Assembly: GCA_030627725.1 (NCBI GenBank)
Contig: DAOVSZ010000207.1
Span: forward strand, 1-5,559
Source: Desulfobulbaceae bacterium
Lineage (GTDB): Bacteria; Desulfobacterota; Desulfobulbia; Desulfobulbales; DAOVSZ01
DNA length: 5,559 bases
Reading direction: 5' to 3'
Shown here: positions 3,956-5,559 of the stretch, piece by piece
Layout of the letters: every line of letters begins with the position of its first letter
Numbering within the stretch: the stretch's first letter is position 1
Translations under genes and position numbers: made by a program
Notes under the pieces: model-generated
Database searches by the model: none
Seen by the model: only the letters and a program-made list of their open reading frames with translations
What the model was told of the DNA's origin: nothing

Positions 3956-5559
3956 TTATTGACATGTTCCGCGCCAGCTAGACCTGCCTGTCCTGAAACT
4001 CTGGATCGGAGAGGTTTCCTGCTGGATTTCCCTGATCTCCCCGGTACTTGTCTGGATAAAGGCCTTGGGGCCGGCCGTATCTTTTCCGACCTGGAGGTTC
4101 GGGGTGGTCGTCATGCCGCGACCGAGATTCAGGCGGGGGATAATTATTTGAGGTTCGCCGGTAACATACTCATCGCCGAATACAGACTCATACCAGGCCG
4201 TGCCGGTCTGATAATGGAGGCCATAAAGATAACTCAATCCCTCTGGCATACAGATATCAGAGTACGGCTGATACGTCGCAAACAGGAGAAGTCCGCCCAA
4301 GAGCGTTGCCTGGCCCAGGTTGCGCTCACGTTCACTATAAAAATCAAAGTACCAGCCGTCCGTTCCCGTCGCAGAATCGGCAATCGTATCTCCTCCGCAA
4401 TCTGCATCCCAGTCGCCGGCAACATAGGTGAGCAGCTGATCAAAGCTCATTATTTCACTGTCACCTAATGGGTTATTATGCCACATTTCATAACAGGAGT
4501 CCTCATAATCAACAACACCGGTGGCGCCAGCAGCATCATACCAGGCATGGCCCGTGGTCATGCAGGAGACGGAGGCGGTCGGCAGCGTATCTTGCGCTAT
4601 CAGGACCTGATCGGTCCGCTGCAGCCCCTGCGTGCCGGGGGTTGTATTCCAAGTCACAGTTCCAGCGACAGTAGTATCCACTTTGGTCACCGTCTCCCAG
4701 GTAAACTCCCTTGCAGCCGTCAGGCCAACAAGCTCCTCGGCTGCAGTCACTGAGCCGCAGGTCTGCGGCTCCTTGATTCCGTAAAAAGACTGCTGCGTTG
4801 CATCTGTTTTATCCAGCGTCGCATCCCAGAACCGCCCTGTTCCGAAATAGACCCAGAAATTATCCTTGTCCGTGCCCACTGACGGGCCTGCGGAAATCGG
4901 CTGGTCTACATCAATGAGCGGCCGGGGATTTGTGAGGCTGAAATCGGCTGTCAACAACCCGCTCCAGTCACTGGGAAGTGTCGGCCGCTGAATATCAGAG
5001 GTGAGGACGCCAAGGTCACCGTCATGATCTTCCATGCTCTGTGTTACAAGCCGATACATGGCGCCGCCCCAGTACGGGTTACCACCGTCTGTCCGGTGCT
5101 CCATTGTGCCGGCATAGACCGCATCGGAAAAATAGCTTTTTTCAAGCCTGAAATCCACTGTGATGATATCGCTGACAAAACCGTTATTCGGTGATGCAGG
5201 AACTGTAGCCAACTCAAACCGCCCTCCTTCATTATTTGCAACCGATGGCGTTGCATCAGGTATCCGCAGGGGCCGCTGTGTGCCGCCCTGTCCCTGCCCC
5301 AGCCAGTCGAGCGGCAGCACGACCATCTTCGGGGTCTGAGTGCTGTTGCCGACCATGTCTGTCGGGCCGGTGCCCAACAGCAGATACCAGGATGTGCAGT
5401 TATCGTCCATATCATCTGCATCAGCATCGCCATCACAAGCGCCAAGGGCATCAACAACAGTATCATCATCTTCCGACATGATGACCATGGTCGGGTTGAC
5501 CGTGGTATATCCCATTGACGTCTCCGTGCCCTCATAGGTGAACTCGCCGAGCAGGGTGG
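3956..5559 (-). CDS. pilY1: PilY1-like type IV pilus tip protein, 5' truncated
   Basis: PilY1 proteins are large secreted pilus-associated adhesins whose C-terminal half is a beta-propeller; they affect pilus extension and retraction, adhesion and surface sensing. Only the last 533 residues are present. The frame is open to the right edge, where LLGEFTY...MGYTTVNPTMV matches the PilY1 core. The ATG at 5515 is therefore internal, not the start. Landmarks in visible-residue numbering are LLLGTG (59-64), the diagnostic FWVYFGTGRFWD (234-245) with SFYGIKEP (257-264), GWYFDF...ERNLGQATLLGGLLLFATYQP (401-431) and the closing SFRTGRSSWR (520-529). An Asp-rich loop bracketed by two cysteines lies at 41-54. 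Signal peptide and any von Willebrand A domain would lie outside the window. It is followed on the same strand by the palindrome and the pilus ATPase gene. The frame shows no interruption. Confidence 0.9.
   Translation of the reverse strand, partial: TLLGEFTYEGTETSMGYTTVNPTMVIMSEDDDTVVDALGACDGDADADDMDDNCTSWYLLLGTGPTDMVGNSTQTPKMVVLPLDWLGQGQGGTQRPLRIPDATPSVANNEGGRFELATVPASPNNGFVSDIITVDFRLEKSYFSDAVYAGTMEHRTDGGNPYWGGAMYRLVTQSMEDHDGDLGVLTSDIQRPTLPSDWSGLLTADFSLTNPRPLIDVDQPISAGPSVGTDKDNFWVYFGTGRFWDATLDKTDATQQSFYGIKEPQTCGSVTAAEELVGLTAAREFTWETVTKVDTTVAGTVTWNTTPGTQGLQRTDQVLIAQDTLPTASVSCMTTGHAWYDAAGATGVVDYEDSCYEMWHNNPLGDSEIMSFDQLLTYVAGDWDADCGGDTIADSATGTDGWYFDFYSERERNLGQATLLGGLLLFATYQPYSDICMPEGLSYLYGLHYQTGTAWYESVFGDEYVTGEPQIIIPRLNLGRGMTTTPNLQVGKDTAGPKAFIQTSTGEIREIQQETSPIQSFRTGRSSWRGTCQ

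Noticed and set aside
3854..4468. 204-residue plus-strand frame antisense to pilY1
   Set aside because: It begins in the intergenic spacer, includes the palindrome and runs antisense to a convincing PilY1 frame; it is a shadow.
5513..5515. ATG at 5515 as the start of the PilY1 gene
   Set aside because: The frame stays open upstream to the window edge and the upstream residues (LLGEFTYEG) match the PilY1 core, so the gene is truncated by the window.

Overview
The window looks like a chromosomal segment from a Gram-negative bacterium, most likely a Desulfobacterota (delta-proteobacterial) lineage. The grounds are a one-piece tmRNA with encoded CCA and a tag of the ADDYxYAVAA style, a type IV pilus locus with PilY1 next to a GspE/PilB ATPase, and moderate GC. 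The taxon is an inference; no taxonomic marker gene is present.

Layout, left to right. (1) Positions 1-77 are an unassigned edge. (2) 78-109 is a strong hairpin-plus-T-run terminator for the minus strand, followed by the complete tmRNA gene ssrA (128-483, minus). (3) After a 254-base spacer comes smpB (738-1187, minus), so the two partners of trans-translation lie in tandem, smpB upstream of ssrA. (4) A 164-base divergent region (1188-1351) holds a plausible promoter with two small palindromes. It leads into a two-gene toxin-antitoxin operon on the plus strand: a TumE/DUF6516-type toxin (1352-1648) and a winged-helix TumA-type antitoxin (1645-2010), overlapping by four bases. (5) Only nine bases later, converging from the other side, is the end of a type IV pilus/type II secretion assembly ATPase gene (2020-3825, minus). 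(6) A 41-base GC-rich palindrome (3907-3947) separates it from the 3' part of a pilY1-like gene (3956 to the right edge, minus), whose 5' part lies outside the window.

How the parts relate. SmpB and tmRNA act together to free stalled ribosomes and tag the incomplete proteins for proteolysis. The TumE/TumA pair is a self-contained accessory module lodged between this housekeeping pair and the pilus genes, and its promoter region abuts or overlaps a possible smpB promoter. PilY1 and the ATPase belong to the type IV pilus machine: PilY1 is a surface or tip adhesin and pilus regulator, and the ATPase powers assembly from the cytoplasm. They are co-directional and probably co-transcribed across the palindrome.

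I do not see a clearly new system. The most interesting points are the toxin-antitoxin pair beside ssrA-smpB with shared regulatory DNA, the unequal translation signals of toxin and antitoxin, the intergenic palindrome in the pilus operon, and a Cys-bracketed Asp-rich loop in PilY1.
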